From positions 2,751,001 to 2,815,000 of the forward strand of contig BJKQ01000006.1 in the NCBI GenBank assembly GCA_006538405.1: DNA of 64,000 nucleotides, given 5' to 3'. This document shows positions 1-10,831 of this stretch, in pieces. The notes under the pieces are model-generated. The model was not told the DNA's origin. It saw only the letters and a program-made list of their open reading frames with translations, and searched no databases. This stretch comes from Hansfordia pulvinata. Taxonomy: Eukaryota > Ascomycota > Sordariomycetes > Xylariales. The translations under genes and the position numbers were made by a program. The first letter of the stretch is position 1. Each line of letters opens with the position of its first letter.

Positions 1-1430
1 CTCGTGAGACGCGCAGGCGACTGCAGCAGCTTACGCGGCTCCATCGTCTGAGACTGCCTGGGAATATGAACGCTGGGAGCCAAAGCCGCTGACGAACTTG
101 GGCCGTAGCTGTTTGCGGTAAAAGGTGAGCCGAGGCGCATGCAGCTGCTGCCGATATCGTCGTCTGGTAGGGTGCGCGGCACGGCGGCTTCTTGCAAGTT
201 GAAGGGCGGTAGAGTTCCCGAGGGCGGTTCAGGAAAAGAGCTCGTGAGCTGAGCCAGAGGTCCTTGAGGCTGCATGGCGTCTGAAGTGCACAAAGTGAGT
301 GACTTTTGCATGTCGTTGCCAGAAAAGACGCAAGGTGTGCGTGCAGATGCAGAACGCCTATTCCATCGTCGATGAGCCCCTTTGTTGAACGGCGTGGGAC
401 TTCTCGACATGCGCGGGATGCGGCCCGCTTTCTCAGCAGCCTTGGTTTTGCAGAGCTCGCGAAGATGAGCGCGTGTGGCGGCGCCAGTGTGCGGCCATTG
501 CATGAAGGGCTTCGCGGACTCGGCGGTCGGGGTGGTGCTTCTGCTGCGTTGCTCCGTCGCAAGCCCTTTGACCTTGGCGCCCTTCCAGCTTCTCTTGGCC
601 TGGCGTGCTACTCGGAGGCACACGCCATGCGGTGGGATGCAGCTCTGACCTAGGCGAACAGGCGTGACGCGCGGGTCTTGCAAGTAGAGCGTGTATGTAG
701 ACCACAGGTGTGTGCTCATGGCAGGCGTCCATGGCGCTTTCCGTGATTTGTTCTTGGGCAACGCGGCGGAACTCGTGGTCGCATCAGTCTTGATGGGATC
801 CGCGACCTCGGCGTCGGGGCTGACACATTCTTCTTCTTCTTCTGAGGCATACGAGAATTGGCTGAAAAGCGAGGTGCTCGTCTGCGTCGAGAAAGCGGTA
901 GATGGCCGGCTGGACTCGTCGTCGGGACTTGATTCCAGGTCGGAGCTGCTCCATGCAGAGTCGATTGACCAGTTGGGGTATTTGGTGGCAGGGAGCGCAG
1001 GAGGGAAATCAAGCGCCGGCGTCCTCGGTGGAGAGAATTTCCGGACCTGAATGTGCTGGTAGATGTCCATGTTGGCGGCGTTGCTGATGCTGGTGTCGGC
1101 GTCGGCGTGATCGTCGTCGTCGCAGTGGTGAACCTGGACTTGGGGCAAAGAGTCGGCCATTTCGTAGTCGATGGGGTTCACGGAGTCGGAGCTCTCGATG
1201 CTTTGTATGGGAACGTCGGCAGCGGCGACCGAGGCTAGAAACTGCTGAGTGGGCGCGGCGAGCTGCGATACATGCCGGCGCTTGAGGCGGAAGCGCTGAC
1301 GAGGCGGCGAGGGCAGGCGTGTTTCTTGAGCAGTCGCGTCGGGCTCGGGTGTCTTGGGGGCGGAAACGCCATCATCATGGTAGCGGAAACCCTTCGGAAG
1401 GGTCGCGGCGCCGGAATGTGTTTGCGACAT
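1..1430 (-). CDS. Conserved fungal protein of unknown function, 3' end cut off by the window
   Basis: Reading the minus strand from the ATG at 1430 gives one open frame of about 476 codons that runs off the left edge without a stop. The protein begins MSQTHSGAATLPKGFRYHDD. It is polar and rich in Ser, Pro and Thr, with a basic patch near residues 44-50, an acidic Glu run near residue 200, and a central block around residues 237-270 containing PWTPAMSTHLWSTY and YLQDPRVTPVRLG. That block has the look of the conserved core of a fungus-specific family, but I cannot name a domain. No signal peptide or membrane segment is visible. No intron is needed. The length without a stop and the protein-like composition support a real gene; the function is unknown and the C-terminus lies outside the window. 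Confidence 0.78.
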   Translation of the reverse strand, partial: MSQTHSGAATLPKGFRYHDDGVSAPKTPEPDATAQETRLPSPPRQRFRLKRRHVSQLAAPTQQFLASVAAADVPIQSIESSDSVNPIDYEMADSLPQVQVHHCDDDDHADADTSISNAANMDIYQHIQVRKFSPPRTPALDFPPALPATKYPNWSIDSAWSSSDLESSPDDESSRPSTAFSTQTSTSLFSQFSYASEEEEECVSPDAEVADPIKTDATTSSAALPKNKSRKAPWTPAMSTHLWSTYTLYLQDPRVTPVRLGQSCIPPHGVCLRVARQAKRSWKGAKVKGLATEQRSRSTTPTAESAKPFMQWPHTGAATRAHLRELCKTKAAEKAGRIPRMSRSPTPFNKGAHRRWNRRSASARTPCVFSGNDMQKSLTLCTSDAMQPQGPLAQLTSSFPEPPSGTLPPFNLQEAAVPRTLPDDDIGSSCMRLGSPFTANSYGPSSSAALAPSVHIPRQSQTMEPRKLLQSPARLT

Positions 1431-2040
1431 GATGAGCTGGTGGGGTGGGAGAGGAATGTGTCAGACGCACGCACGCAAGCGAGATCTGGGCGAGAGGGTG
1501 AGTCGCGCGCGCGCGAACAGGCCGACTGATATACGGCAGAGACAGGCAACCCGTCTGGCAGTCGGCCACACACAACGGTCCAATGTCGATCAAGGCTGAG
1601 ACAGAGGCCGAGTGACCATGACACGCGCGGCGGCAACTGGATGAGCACGGGATAGGGGACCCGGAGGCCAGGGTCGAATCAGACCGACTGGGCCAGACCA
1701 AAGCCGAGCGACGCGGGGAATCGGGTTCCAGAAGCTGATGCGAAATTGGACCAACAGGCGCGGACGCTGTGGTTGACGGCCGGGGCACACAGACCAGGGA
1801 GAAAAAGGTGGTGGCTGGGGCGGGTGTCTCTAAGCGCAAGTACCCCGGGGTCCAGCGGCATTCAATCTATCTCGCGTGGTCGCAAAACGAGTTGAAACCG
1901 GATGGAGGTTCGGACCGGCAGAGAGCTAGACAATGGGGCAAATGGGGCCTATTAAGTGAGTTTTGGGTGGTGATCGGTCGAGTGACGAGAGTAAGGCCGT
2001 AGGGAATGGCTAGAGACAAAAAAGAGAGAGTGGCAGTGGC

Positions 2041-2133
2041 AGTGGTGGTGGTGGTGGTCTTGTTGTTGTTGTTGTTGTTGTTATGTGGGCGTGCAAATCC
2101 AATAGGCCAGCGATTAATTGGGGGGGGGGGGGG
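2041..2133. repeat. GTG/GTT microsatellite followed by a G14 tract
   Basis: A GGT/GTT triplet array occupies about 2041-2082, and a run of 14 G lies at 2120-2133. Both sit upstream of the left-edge gene, which is transcribed away from them. Tract lengths may be under-called in this assembly. Confidence 0.85.
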
Positions 2134-2904
2134 TGATTGACGGCGCAGGTGGGTGGCGAGAAACGAGAATAGCAGTGCAGTAGTGGGTGTTTTAGGCCTT
2201 GTGTTGTGCCTCCAGCAGCAGTGGCAGCGCGGCGCTGCAGGAGCGGCGGGCCAGAGACCGGACCAGATGGAATGGCGCGCGTCTCGGTGAAGGACGGATG
2301 CAAGGCGTCAATGTAAGCAAGGTGCAAGAGAAGCGCCCGTGGATCGTATGTCGCAGTGCAAGCCAGGACAAGAGAGCGCTGGGTTTGCGGAGGTGTTGCG
2401 ATGCGATAGATTGCGACGCGATGCGATTGCGACTGCGAATTGGCGCGGTGCGGTGCGCAGCGGTGGGCGCGAGAATCGCCCCTCTTGATCTGTGCGACAG
2501 CGCGACGGGGTGATCGCGTCAGACGAGAGTCCTTGTGTATGTCGCAGAACCAACCGACTGATGGTCGCCTAGCCAGGTTGCGTATTCTTGATCTTTTAAT
2601 TTTTTTTTTCTTTTCTGGTTTCCCTTTCTCAGATTATTCCGCGCAGTTTGGGGAGGGCGCGGCGGTGGGGGATGGGGGATGGGGTACGGAAATGAACGAC
2701 TGGTGAAGGGTGATGACGGGGATGAAGGTGGAAGAGTACGGACGAGTATGAGGGGGGGTGAGACAGGAAGACGAGGTTGCGGCGGCGCAATCAGTCGCTC
2801 CTGCTCTGCTCCATCACCTGCTTCTCTGCGCCATTGCACCTACCATACATTGGAAGCTGGGGGAGATATCATTGGCAGGCACCCCCAGTAGATGGTACCA
2901 CCTT

Positions 2905-2922
2905 GCTGGAGGTACCTCCAGC
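2905..2922. repeat. 18-bp perfect palindrome
   Basis: GCTGGAGGTACCTCCAGC reads identically on both strands. It lies in a GC-rich, gene-free stretch and no gene lies close by. It could be a dimeric protein site or chance. Confidence 0.7.
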
Positions 2923-5900
2923 TGGGCTGGCCTGACCTCTGGAGCTGCTCCAGGCCCGGCCCCAGCAAGCACGCCGCTCGCTCGCAGCCGATCTACGAGG
3001 TATCTGCAGGGGTGTATGGGCGGAAGTAGACTCAAAGCGAAGCACTGATGGCAGAAGTACAGCGGGCTGTCGATTAAAGTCGTGCTACAGAGTTCGTGCA
3101 AAGGGGAACCTCTCCCAGCAGGGAGATAAGGCCTCCATCCGGGGTTCCTCGTGCATCTCGCTAGTGCGCTGAAGGTATCTCTGCAGGTGCAGCTACCTCT
3201 GTCGCAGATTTGGAGACTTAGGTTGGGGCAGGTGCTGGGCTCGTGGGGCGAGCAGTCACTACCGGGGTCCCACAGGTCGTGGCACTGGATGGGTGCGCGC
3301 CCATGGGCCACACTCGTCCCCTGGCGCGGGCAAATGAGCCCCGTCGACAGCGCACAAGGTCCCCTGGGTGAAGAGAGGTCTCGTACGAGTGCGAATAAGA
3401 GGTGTACCTCTCTTACTAGAGGACACGGGCACTTCCAATTATCAGTGAGATGCTTCACCTTCTGGCGTGCTGTAGCGGACGGTCTGCGTGGTAGCAGTCG
3501 GGTACCCACTCGGAGGGCTGCCAGTCTAGCGCGGATTTGCGCAGGCACGCAGCCCGCCGCGCAGACCGCCCGCGCCCGCGCCAACGCCAACGCAGGGGAC
3601 ACTTATGTACATAGGTGGATGCATCAACTCCATCCATGGATGCATCCATATCGTACCTACGTGCCTACATGGATCCATGTCCTGCACCTCTCCTACTTGG
3701 TTCAATCGATACGAGTATCTCCCTCCCATGGAGTGCTCTGCTACCATGATGACCACCCACTCCGTGGCCGACCCACGACTGCCGCCACCATCAGCGAGTG
3801 CCATCGGTACGAGTACTCATCCCGCACGAAGACACTCAGCCGATGATGGATGGGGCGTTTCTCGCCCCCGCCGCCGCCGCCCACTTCTCGCATCGCAAGA
3901 ACCCGCTGGCCGACTGCAGCCGGGCCTCAGTCGTGGCCCGTGGTCATCCAGTCGCAGCGGCAAACCCTGGGGTGCAGCGTGCGTCTGTCATCCTCGTGGG
4001 ACCAAGGCGCCTCGGCAAGCCTTCTCTCGCCGTGATGGCGATATGCCGTCCCCATACGAGTACCTAAAAGCCATAGCCATAAGCAGGTACATGATCCCGC
4101 CCCTCCCCCTCCTCAACTTTGCCCGCAATGGGGCCCATTAGAGTTGGCCTCTGGCTGCATCTACCTTGCATGGGCCACGCCGCAGCTCAGGTGTGTACGA
4201 GTACAGATGGGGGGACCGCACGGGTTGGGCGTGCCGAAATGGGGCGCGATGCCACGGCGCCTCATCACGACGACGACACGGACAAGCAAGCAAGCGCACA
4301 TCGGGACGCCCACGAGAAAGTGTTATTTATTACTGACTTATTCTATACGGACACTCAACAGGATGAGCTCTTGCGAGTACCCACAGGTACCCTCCAATTC
4401 GCACGAGGGCCAGAGGCAAGACCCGTTGCAGATCGACAGCGCCAAAAAGACTGGCCGGGGTTTGTCCTCTTTCTCTGTGGTCTGCTCGCTCTGTCGCAGC
4501 TTCACTGTCAGCTACGAGTGGCGTGGGGACTCGCCCATCCCCAGGACCCCCCAACAACACAACGCGAGGCGACACGTTCATCAGAGAGGTGCCCCCAGCT
4601 CTCTACCTACCTACCTGGTGCCAGCGCTAGGCTTGTCTTCTCTCGCGCTAAAGGGATACCCTGACCCCTACGATGGTGGTCCGAGTGGGCTGCTGGAAGC
4701 CCACCAGCACGGGCGCCTCCCCACCGGTAAGCGCAGTCGTTGTGGGCACTTGGAAGCGGTCAAGCTGGAGGCCAGTGGAGGCTTGCCAACTACGACCACG
4801 AGTACCACGAGAGGTACTCAAGCTCGCTGGCCAGCAGAAACCCCACCTGCCCAGACAAGGGGCACTCTGTTGCGCCTTGGTTCTTGATGGACGGCAGGCC
4901 GGCGAGCGCCCTGTCCCTCTTGACCGCCGCATCTACCGCCCAGTCCGCTCCCAGAGACGGACGGGTCGCTGTGGATAACCCCGTACATGCACATACATAT
5001 ACGACATGACGCGGTCGCGTGTACGTACACACAGCAAAGTAAACAAACAACAATAGGCAGAAGGAAGCAGTGGGAGTTGAGTCAAGGTTTCTTTGTTACC
5101 CTGAGCCGTCTCGCGTCTCTCACGAGCGCAAGTCGGGACTGCAAGGTGGATGCCCTCGCAAAGTCTCGTCAGGTTGCCAGCCAAGTGGGGGGCGCCAGAT
5201 AGCTCGGACGTTGAGAAATTATGGAGCCGGCCGTCGAGAAAGCGCATGTGTCTGATCAGGGATCGACTGCAGACAACGGGACTACTCGTGCGGCGGGGGA
5301 ATGCGCACATCGGGCCAACCAACCAAGGGCCGGACTGGAGACATCAGTGCCCGAGAGAGAGAGCGTGAGAGAGTGTGTGAGAAACGGAGAGCTGATCGCG
5401 GCTTGCATCGATCGCCTCGGCGCGCGCGAACGACAGACGGTGGCTCGGCGGCTCTTCGCATGCCGTCGCCGGCCCACGCGTTTGGCCAGGGTGACGGACG
5501 GGATGAACGACTCGGATGGTCGCAGCTGATGTGCACCTGTCTAGCCAGGCAGGCGAGTTCACGTTGGCCGTTGGCTGGCTGGCGGCGGCGGCGGCCATGG
5601 CGGCGTTCGCAGCGAGCCCTGTGAGTCTGTCTCTTCCATCTGCAAGAGCCTGCATTGTCTACGGAGAAATGAAGCTGGTGCCGGCCGGCGTTGGGCTGTG
5701 TCGGGTCGCCAGTCGGTCGGTCGCACACAGGTACGGGCAGCCACGGTGGCTCGGCCATGTCGTGTCTCTCCATGGGTGGTGTGTGTGCGGTTGGGCAGTA
5801 CGAGTACAACAAGCCGCCCCGTCGACCGCCGACGGGCCTCGGTCACGGTGTTGGAGGTTGCAGCAGCGGGTGCTCCTTGGATGGCAGCGTCGCCTTGTAT

Positions 5901-6674
5901 CGCCCCTGTCCCGTCCGCGCTGCCGTGCCGGTCGCCCGCTCGCCCGCTTGTGAGAGGCGGGCACAGGCCGTCGAGGGGTGTGATCTCGCCCTGAGGGAAC
6001 ACTCGCACCGCCTCATCTGGAGCGCGTCTGTCTGGGATGGGAGGGGGCATGGAACGCGATGGCGGGACGACCCCATCTGCGTCCCGCACACATCTACGAG
6101 TACTCGTACTCGTGCAGCCAGCCAGCCAGCCCACGCTTCACGATCGAGTCGGCAAGGCGTCACGTACAAGTATTCGTACCCCGTAGGCGGGTGTCTGTGA
6201 TGGGTCTGTGTCTGGGTCCGGGGCAGTGGAGGGGCTCATCAATGGAGGGACGGACGGGATGGATGCGCCGGCACTCGCTCGCGTCTGCGTCTGCGTCTAC
6301 GTCTCAACTGCATTTGCGCCTGCGGAGACGCATTTCGACGGCGTCAGACCAGGGCTCTTTTCTCTCTTTATTACTTGGGCTCGTGGTACAGTCCAAGGAG
6401 AGCTGCTGGCTCACAACCCGGATTGCTGTTGAGTTGCGATCTTCATCGCTCTCATGGACCATTCCACTCGGTTATCACGGGGGGCTGCCAGCCTTCAATA
6501 CCACCTACATACATACCTAACTTATGTACTTTACCTTATTACCTGAGCACTCTTGTGCCAACTCACGAGAGAAAGTCCGGACGGAGTCTCGGTGGCGGCG
6601 GGTCGAAACGACGACTCGCTGAGGGGGGGGGGTTCAAAAAAAGCGGGAGGCCGGGAAACCCCGCAAAGCATGCG

Positions 6675-6725
6675 ACGCGTCGATCGACGCGAAATAGACG
6701 CGTCGTGGGGCGAAGGGTGACGCGT
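6675..6725. promoter_or_regulatory. Cluster of three ACGCGT boxes with a 16-bp palindrome
   Basis: ACGCGT occurs at 6675-6680, 6698-6703 and 6720-6725, spaced 23 and 22 bp, about two helical turns. The first overlaps the perfect palindrome CGCGTCGATCGACGCG at 6676-6691. ACGCGT is the core of the MluI cell-cycle box bound by MBF-type (Mbp1/Swi6) factors in fungi. No gene is recognised next to it, so a regulatory role is inference. Confidence 0.45.
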
Positions 6726-7274
6726 TCGAGTCTCCGAATCGATCACATGGATAAAGTAGATACTTACCTCGTATGTACCTTATCTACCTTAGGTAGCTTC
6801 CTAGGTACCTAAGGCACTCCAGATACTCCGTAGATGAACTCTTCCCATTCTTGGCCGCCCACGACTACCTAGGTACTCCGTACACCACAGACACTACCTC
6901 TGCACTGCACGACAGCGTCAACGTCGACGTCGACGGGAACCCCCTTCGCCAACGCCATTTGCCTTACCAAAAGGTATCATATATATCATATATATACCCA
7001 CCGCAAGTTTTCAAAGGGTCTTTGGGTGTGCAGGCTGCTCCGTCCGCCCCCCGCCCTTCGTCGACCTTTTGCCATGTGCTGATGCCGATTTCAGTGTGGA
7101 CAGAGACAGAGAGTAGTGCCTCTCGTGTCGTCTGCGTGTGCGTGTGGCGGTAGATGATATACGAACATTCGCGTGTCAGTCCCTGCTCGAATCATGCTGC
7201 TGCGGTGCTGCTGCGGTGCTGCTGCTGATGTGGCAGCGAGTCACTGGGCGGCGCCTTGGACCGACTGCGCAACA

Positions 7275-7302
7275 GCACGCACGCACGCACGCACGCACGC
7301 AC
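7275..7302. repeat. ACGC tetranucleotide repeat
   Basis: Tandem ACGC units in intergenic DNA, followed shortly by a CAG/GCA triplet array at 7398-7420 and a C14 tract with CT repeats at 7498-7530. All are ordinary microsatellites. Confidence 0.85.
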
Positions 7303-10300
7303 TCGCATACGCACCCTGCAGAGGCGGGAGAACCCAAGCCTAATCAACCTACCTGCCTGCTTGTACCTTGATCGTACGAGTACTCATGCGCCTTGAAGCA
7401 GCAGCAGCAGCAGCAGCAGCGGACTTGACTTGGGATTTCGCGACAGCTGTGACATGGTCATGTCGTGCTGTCATCCCGTCTCTGATCCTCTTTGACACCC
7501 CCCCCCCCCCCTTCTCTCTCTCTCTTAGGAGTAGACAGGCCAAGTTCGCTCGTGGGACGACTCGTAGTTACGAGTAGGCTGGCGGGTCGCCCGCGACGCC
7601 GAACTCCATGGCCAAAGCGCCTTCTCTATCCCCCGCCCACCCCGTCCCTACGAGTATGTACTCGTAGATGGACTGCCCTTTATTACTCAACTGCCCCCTG
7701 ATGGCGTTCGCGAGTCTGGGAAGCTTGATGCAGACGCTTCCCAATAGCCCGCCAATGACTTCTTCCTCTTCCTGTTCTTCTTCTTCCGGAAGAGTCGTCA
7801 CTACAGATATGCCTTGACTGCAGGGGGAGAGTGGAAGGAAGACAAAAGAAAAAAAAGAAAAGAAAAAAAAAACACATCTTTCCCAACTCGCACTCAACCC
7901 CTGCGCGCTCGGTCGCGACGGTAGGACGGCACGACGGCGGCCGATCAGCCGCGCGCCGCTGGGCCCGTCTCTCCCCCCTTCCCCTCCGGGCCCGTGATTC
8001 TCTAGTTCCCGCCCTCCCGTTACCCCGTGCACGCGTGGACGCGGTCGCGTGAGAACACTAAAAGAAAGCAACAGCTCAGCTCTCGGTGTCATCCTGGCAT
8101 GCGGCGAGACCATCTACGACCACACCGGACGGGTCGGCCAGCCGCGAGATGGGCGGGAGATGGCATCTCTCGCCCCATTGGCCGATGCAAGGCCGCCGTG
8201 TCGCCGTCATGCATTGACCTTCCCCTCCTCTCCCGCTCCCTCCCTCTCCCGCTCCCTCCCTCTCCCTCTCTGTGTGTACGCGTATGAGGACCTCTGCTGC
8301 CACGTTTCGATCCACGAGCGGCACCGGCTTTTCCGGCCGGCTGGACGCGTTGGCCACGTTGCCCCTCCTCTTCCCGCCGAACACTGCGCTTGGCAATCCA
8401 GGGGACTCCTCTGGGCCGGCAGCAGTTCAACTCAACCCAGCGCCCAACCGTAACAGCTCACGCCGGGCCGCGCTTGTCAGCCGACTGGCCATACTCGTCC
8501 ATACTCGTAGTCGCAAGGGGCGGGAGGAGGGTGGCCGAACGTCTTGGAAAGGATAAGCAAGTCAACGGCCCATGCAAACACACCTCGGCCTGTCCCGCTT
8601 CGAGCCCGCTTTCTCGCCCCGAGTCTGAGTTGTCAACCTACTATAGGTTAAGCAACGCACGAGTACCGGCTAGGGTGTGGTCGTCTCTCGGCCTATGATC
8701 GCACGCCCCAGGCCCGAACCAGGCAGGTTGCTTGTTGGCCCGGCTAAGGAATTCTTGCATCTACGTTGTAACAACAGAAGAGGTGGGGCTAATAAAAAGA
8801 AGAAGAAGACCCAACCGGCGACTCTCTACATACTACTGTGCTTGACAGGCAAAGGAGAACAAGAATAGAGAAACCACCGCCCGGCGCCAGACTAATTTAG
8901 AGCACCGCGCTCATGCACAACTACGGCGGCGGCGCAGACCGGTATGGGAACGGAAAAGCAGAGAACCGCGAGTCGGCCGAACTCAGTTCGTCGTCCGTGT
9001 ACGGGCATCATTGGCCTTCCTGTCCTGCTGGCGGCTTTCCTCAATAAACCCCCCATCTTCCGAAACTTGCACTGCTATAAACCGAATAACAGCTTGCCCG
9101 CCAAGTCAGCGATCAGGCCACTGGGGGAGGGGGGTTCTGTTGTTGTTGTTGTTTTTGTTGAAGAAGCAGGGTGGCTTGCACTTGTGCGCGACCTTCTTGA
9201 GCCAGGGCGCCGCGCGATGACCAGCGCCTTGGTCGAGGCTCGCTCGCGGATGCTCGAGTGCCTGCTAATGGTACGATCAGCCCCGATAGGGGCTGAACCC
9301 GTCAAGTCCCTTGACGGTTTCTGCATGGGCGACCAGATCGAATCGCGTGTGCGAGAGCCTGGTGCTACTGGCAGCTGTACGCGAACGCTCGTGTGAAGCC
9401 CGCGGGGGACATTGTGCGACAAGGGGCGCGTATTCTGGATTATACCTTTGAAAAGATTTGTCTGCTGCTGCTCGTATGCCACAAGCAAGATCGGCGGCGT
9501 CGTATCTGCCGAGAACGCTGTGGCTAATCAGGCCCGTGGCAGGTATGCTGGCCGTATTAAAGCAGCGAGTGACAGGACGAGTGCCACGTTTTGTGAATAC
9601 CTGCATGGCTGCGTGTGAACCGAATACTGCTTCAACTTCCCAGCTGTATCGGGCTCTATTATACTCGATAAGTGATCGCCTATGAGGAGCCGATGAGGTC
9701 ACTTTCTCATACACGCCAGCAATCATAGACCCTTGACACCCGACAAGGAACCTTTGACTTTATGCGTTTCTCTTCTCCCTCTCCTCTCGGCTTGGCGAGA
9801 TGCCACACTGCTGGGCAGCTCATCACGAAGATTGTCTGCCGCAACCGATGTTTGGGATCAGCTCACCCCTCGCCTTGGGCGCACACAAGAGACTCGGTGA
9901 TCTTCCCACGGTTCGAGAGTGCTCTTTGGCCCGGGGCGGCAGAGCATGCTGATCTGGACGCAGCTGAGTCGGGCGCTGTCGACACCTCCACTGAGACATG
10001 CAGGCCGTGTGGAACGACGAGGCGTGACGAGGCACGCCTGATGATGCGTCTCGCCGCGGTCTGTGGCACTCGGGCAGCACCGTGCACTCGCGCGCGCGAT
10101 GCTCTGGACAGGGAGGCGAGGGTGATATCGGGCCGCGAGAAGACGTGCGGTGCGCACCTCATTCGCTGCTCGTCGGGCTGCAAGGCAGATGAGGCGAGAT
10201 TCGAGTCGTCTGTCGCTTACGAGTATGGGATCACACCCGGCTCCCCGTGCGGACACTCGTGACGGACAGAAAAGAGCTTTGACGTCTGATCCAGGACAAT

Positions 10301-10831
10301 CACCTCCGTCGCGTCCATGGATTCAAGCGGAAGAAGGAGGTATGTAATGGAAGGGAAGGACCCGGGTATGTACCTGAAGTACCCGAAGTTAGCATTACCC
10401 GGACATGTACATTGATGTAGGTAAGGTAAGAAATGGACCGTTGAAGCAGAAAGAGCGACGGGGATTGGTAGTCGAAGTGATTGCCAGTGTTGGGCAAACC
10501 ATCTCGGGGAAGGAACAGCTGGGGCGAGAGTAAATGGGCACATAGGGCGTTCATGGATGTGGGCAGGTGCGCGTCTCCGTGTAATTCAGGCGTCATTGCA
10601 TTCCGCCCGCACTCAATAGCCTCAACGCATCTTTACCCCACCACAGACTGCAAACCTGGGAATCCAACGCTCACCTCAGACACGGCCAACCTGACTGCCG
10701 CTCTCCGTACACACCTCTGACTTTGCGCCTCTCTCCTCCTCCCACCTCAAGCCAACGCCGCGACGAGCCTAACAACCCCCTCACCCCCCTGGAAACAGTC
10801 CCAGTCAGCGCGCACCGCCGTCCGCTTCACC

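Larger units (their letters stand above)
1431..10831. other. 9.4-kb stretch with no supportable gene
   Basis: Neither strand gives an open frame with a recognisable domain, a sensible intron chain or ordinary protein composition. The stretch holds simple repeats (GTT and G14 near 2050-2133, ACGC near 7275, CAG near 7398, C14 near 7498), an 18-bp palindrome at 2905-2922, a cluster of three ACGCGT boxes at 6675-6725, and 13 copies of TACGAGTA/TACTCGTA between 3710 and 10225. The part near 1430 should include the promoter of the left-edge gene and the part near 10800 the promoter of RTG2. Decayed transposon, lncRNA or heterochromatin are possible but unproven. Confidence 0.6.

Noticed and set aside
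2814..3602. 262-codon minus-strand frame in the gene-free block
   Set aside because: Its composition (scattered Cys, Arg and Pro, no hydrophobic core or motif) is that of GC-rich noncoding DNA, and no start context or intron pattern supports it.
6700..6745. TTCGAGTCTCC-like box as a tRNA T-arm
   Set aside because: No matching acceptor stem, D-arm or anticodon arm at the right distances upstream.
9277..9726. 149-codon minus-strand frame in a less GC-rich patch
   Set aside because: It looks slightly more protein-like than its surroundings, but there is no recognisable domain, neighbour logic or splice context; left out for lack of support.
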